Shown piece after piece: positions 5,956-6,228 of a stretch of DNA of 6,228 bases. The number at the start of each line of letters is the position of its first letter. Within the stretch, counting starts at the first letter, position 1. The translations under genes were made by a program, and so were the position numbers. This DNA is from Kiritimatiellia bacterium (GTDB taxonomy: Bacteria > Verrucomicrobiota > Kiritimatiellia > CAIQIC01 > Lenti-01). The stretch lies in assembly GCA_018432565.1 (NCBI GenBank), contig JAHDSS010000277.1:1-6228 (forward strand), in the 5' to 3' direction. A model generated the notes under the pieces. That model worked only from the letters and a program-made list of their open reading frames with translations. It made no database searches and was not told the DNA's origin.

Positions 5956-6228
5956 GGTTGGGTGCCTCCCGCCAGATGCTGCCCGCCGTCCACATACAGA
6001 ATCTGCCCCGTGATGGCGTCGGATTCGCACAGAAACGCCACGGCCCGCGCCACGTCCTCCTCGGTCGGCCGCCGTCCCAGCGGCAGATCGCCGGCGGCTT
6101 CCCGCACGCCTTCGGGAATCCGCACCGGCCCCGGCGCCACCCCGTTCACCCGCGTCCGCGGCGCCCACTCCCGCGCCAGCCGCGCCACCGAGTCCGCCAG
6201 CTCCCGCTTCGTCGCTGCATACTGCGCA
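5952..6228 (-). CDS. SDR family oxidoreductase, C-terminal part (5' end outside window)
   Basis: Ninety-one C-terminal residues of a short-chain dehydrogenase/reductase, an NAD(P)H-dependent Rossmann-fold enzyme of the cytoplasm. The fragment opens AQYAATKRELADS, which contains the catalytic Y-x-x-x-K pair (third and seventh visible residues). It continues with RVNGVAPGPV, the conserved segment after the active site, then PLGRRPTEEDVARAVAFL and finally ITGQILYVDGG, the C-terminal signature of classical SDRs. The 'APGPV...PLGRR..' pattern and short substrate loop recall pteridine reductase/FolM-like or FabG-like members, but the N-terminal half is missing, so the substrate cannot be named. An in-frame GTG at 6188 is internal and not the real start. 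Its TGA overlaps the ORF6N start by 4 bases (ATGA, 5952-5955), suggesting coupled translation. The family call is firm. Confidence 0.9.
   Translation of the reverse strand, partial: AQYAATKRELADSVARLAREWAPRTRVNGVAPGPVRIPEGVREAAGDLPLGRRPTEEDVARAVAFLCESDAITGQILYVDGGQHLAGGTQP

Noticed and set aside
5956..6168. N-terminal extension of the ORF6N gene to 6168
   Set aside because: The extension is a low-complexity Gly/Ala/Arg shadow of the SDR gene in another frame. ORF6N homology and a Shine-Dalgarno support the ATG at 5955.

Overview
The window is GC-rich, densely coded and bacterial, and most genes lie on the minus strand. The start of a V/A-type ATP synthase operon in the order E, DUF2764, A is the arrangement known from Chlamydiae, Bacteroidetes and related groups. 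Together with an ORF6N protein, an AbrB-Doc pair and a KaiC-like/PPDK_N fusion protein, it suggests the PVC group (for example Kiritimatiellota, Lentisphaerota or Verrucomicrobiota). That placement is inference; no marker gene settles it.

Layout from left to right. 1-1398 (minus): the first three genes of a V-type ATPase operon, read from atpE (784-1398) through a DUF2764 gene (214-774) to the N-terminus of atpA (1-198, cut by the window edge). A 183-base divergent spacer (1399-1581) holds a weak candidate operon promoter with eight C in its spacer. 1582-1926 (plus): a small exported proline-rich protein with a glycine zipper. 1965-2584 (minus): a toxin-antitoxin pair, an AbrB/MazE-type antitoxin followed by a Doc/Fic toxin with a 4-base ATGA overlap. 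It is preceded by an AT-rich promoter/operator with two direct repeats and no visible Shine-Dalgarno. 2730-6228 (minus): a tightly packed run of three genes: the C-terminal part of an SDR oxidoreductase, an ORF6N-domain protein (4-base overlap), and an 868-residue protein joining a KaiC-like domain without a P-loop to a PPDK_N ATP-grasp domain.

The most unusual structure lies inside the ORF6N gene: two almost perfect palindromes with the core GGTCACAA-N-TTGTGACC, exactly 36 bases (12 codons) apart and in the same reading phase. Apart from the central base, the two copies differ at just two positions. Those positions are symmetric and compensatory, so the palindrome is kept although one of the changes alters the protein. 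This looks like DNA- or RNA-level constraint, or mobility, on top of coding.

No tRNA, rRNA, CRISPR array, insertion sequence or convincing intrinsic terminator was seen. No gene-free stretch exceeds about 185 bases.
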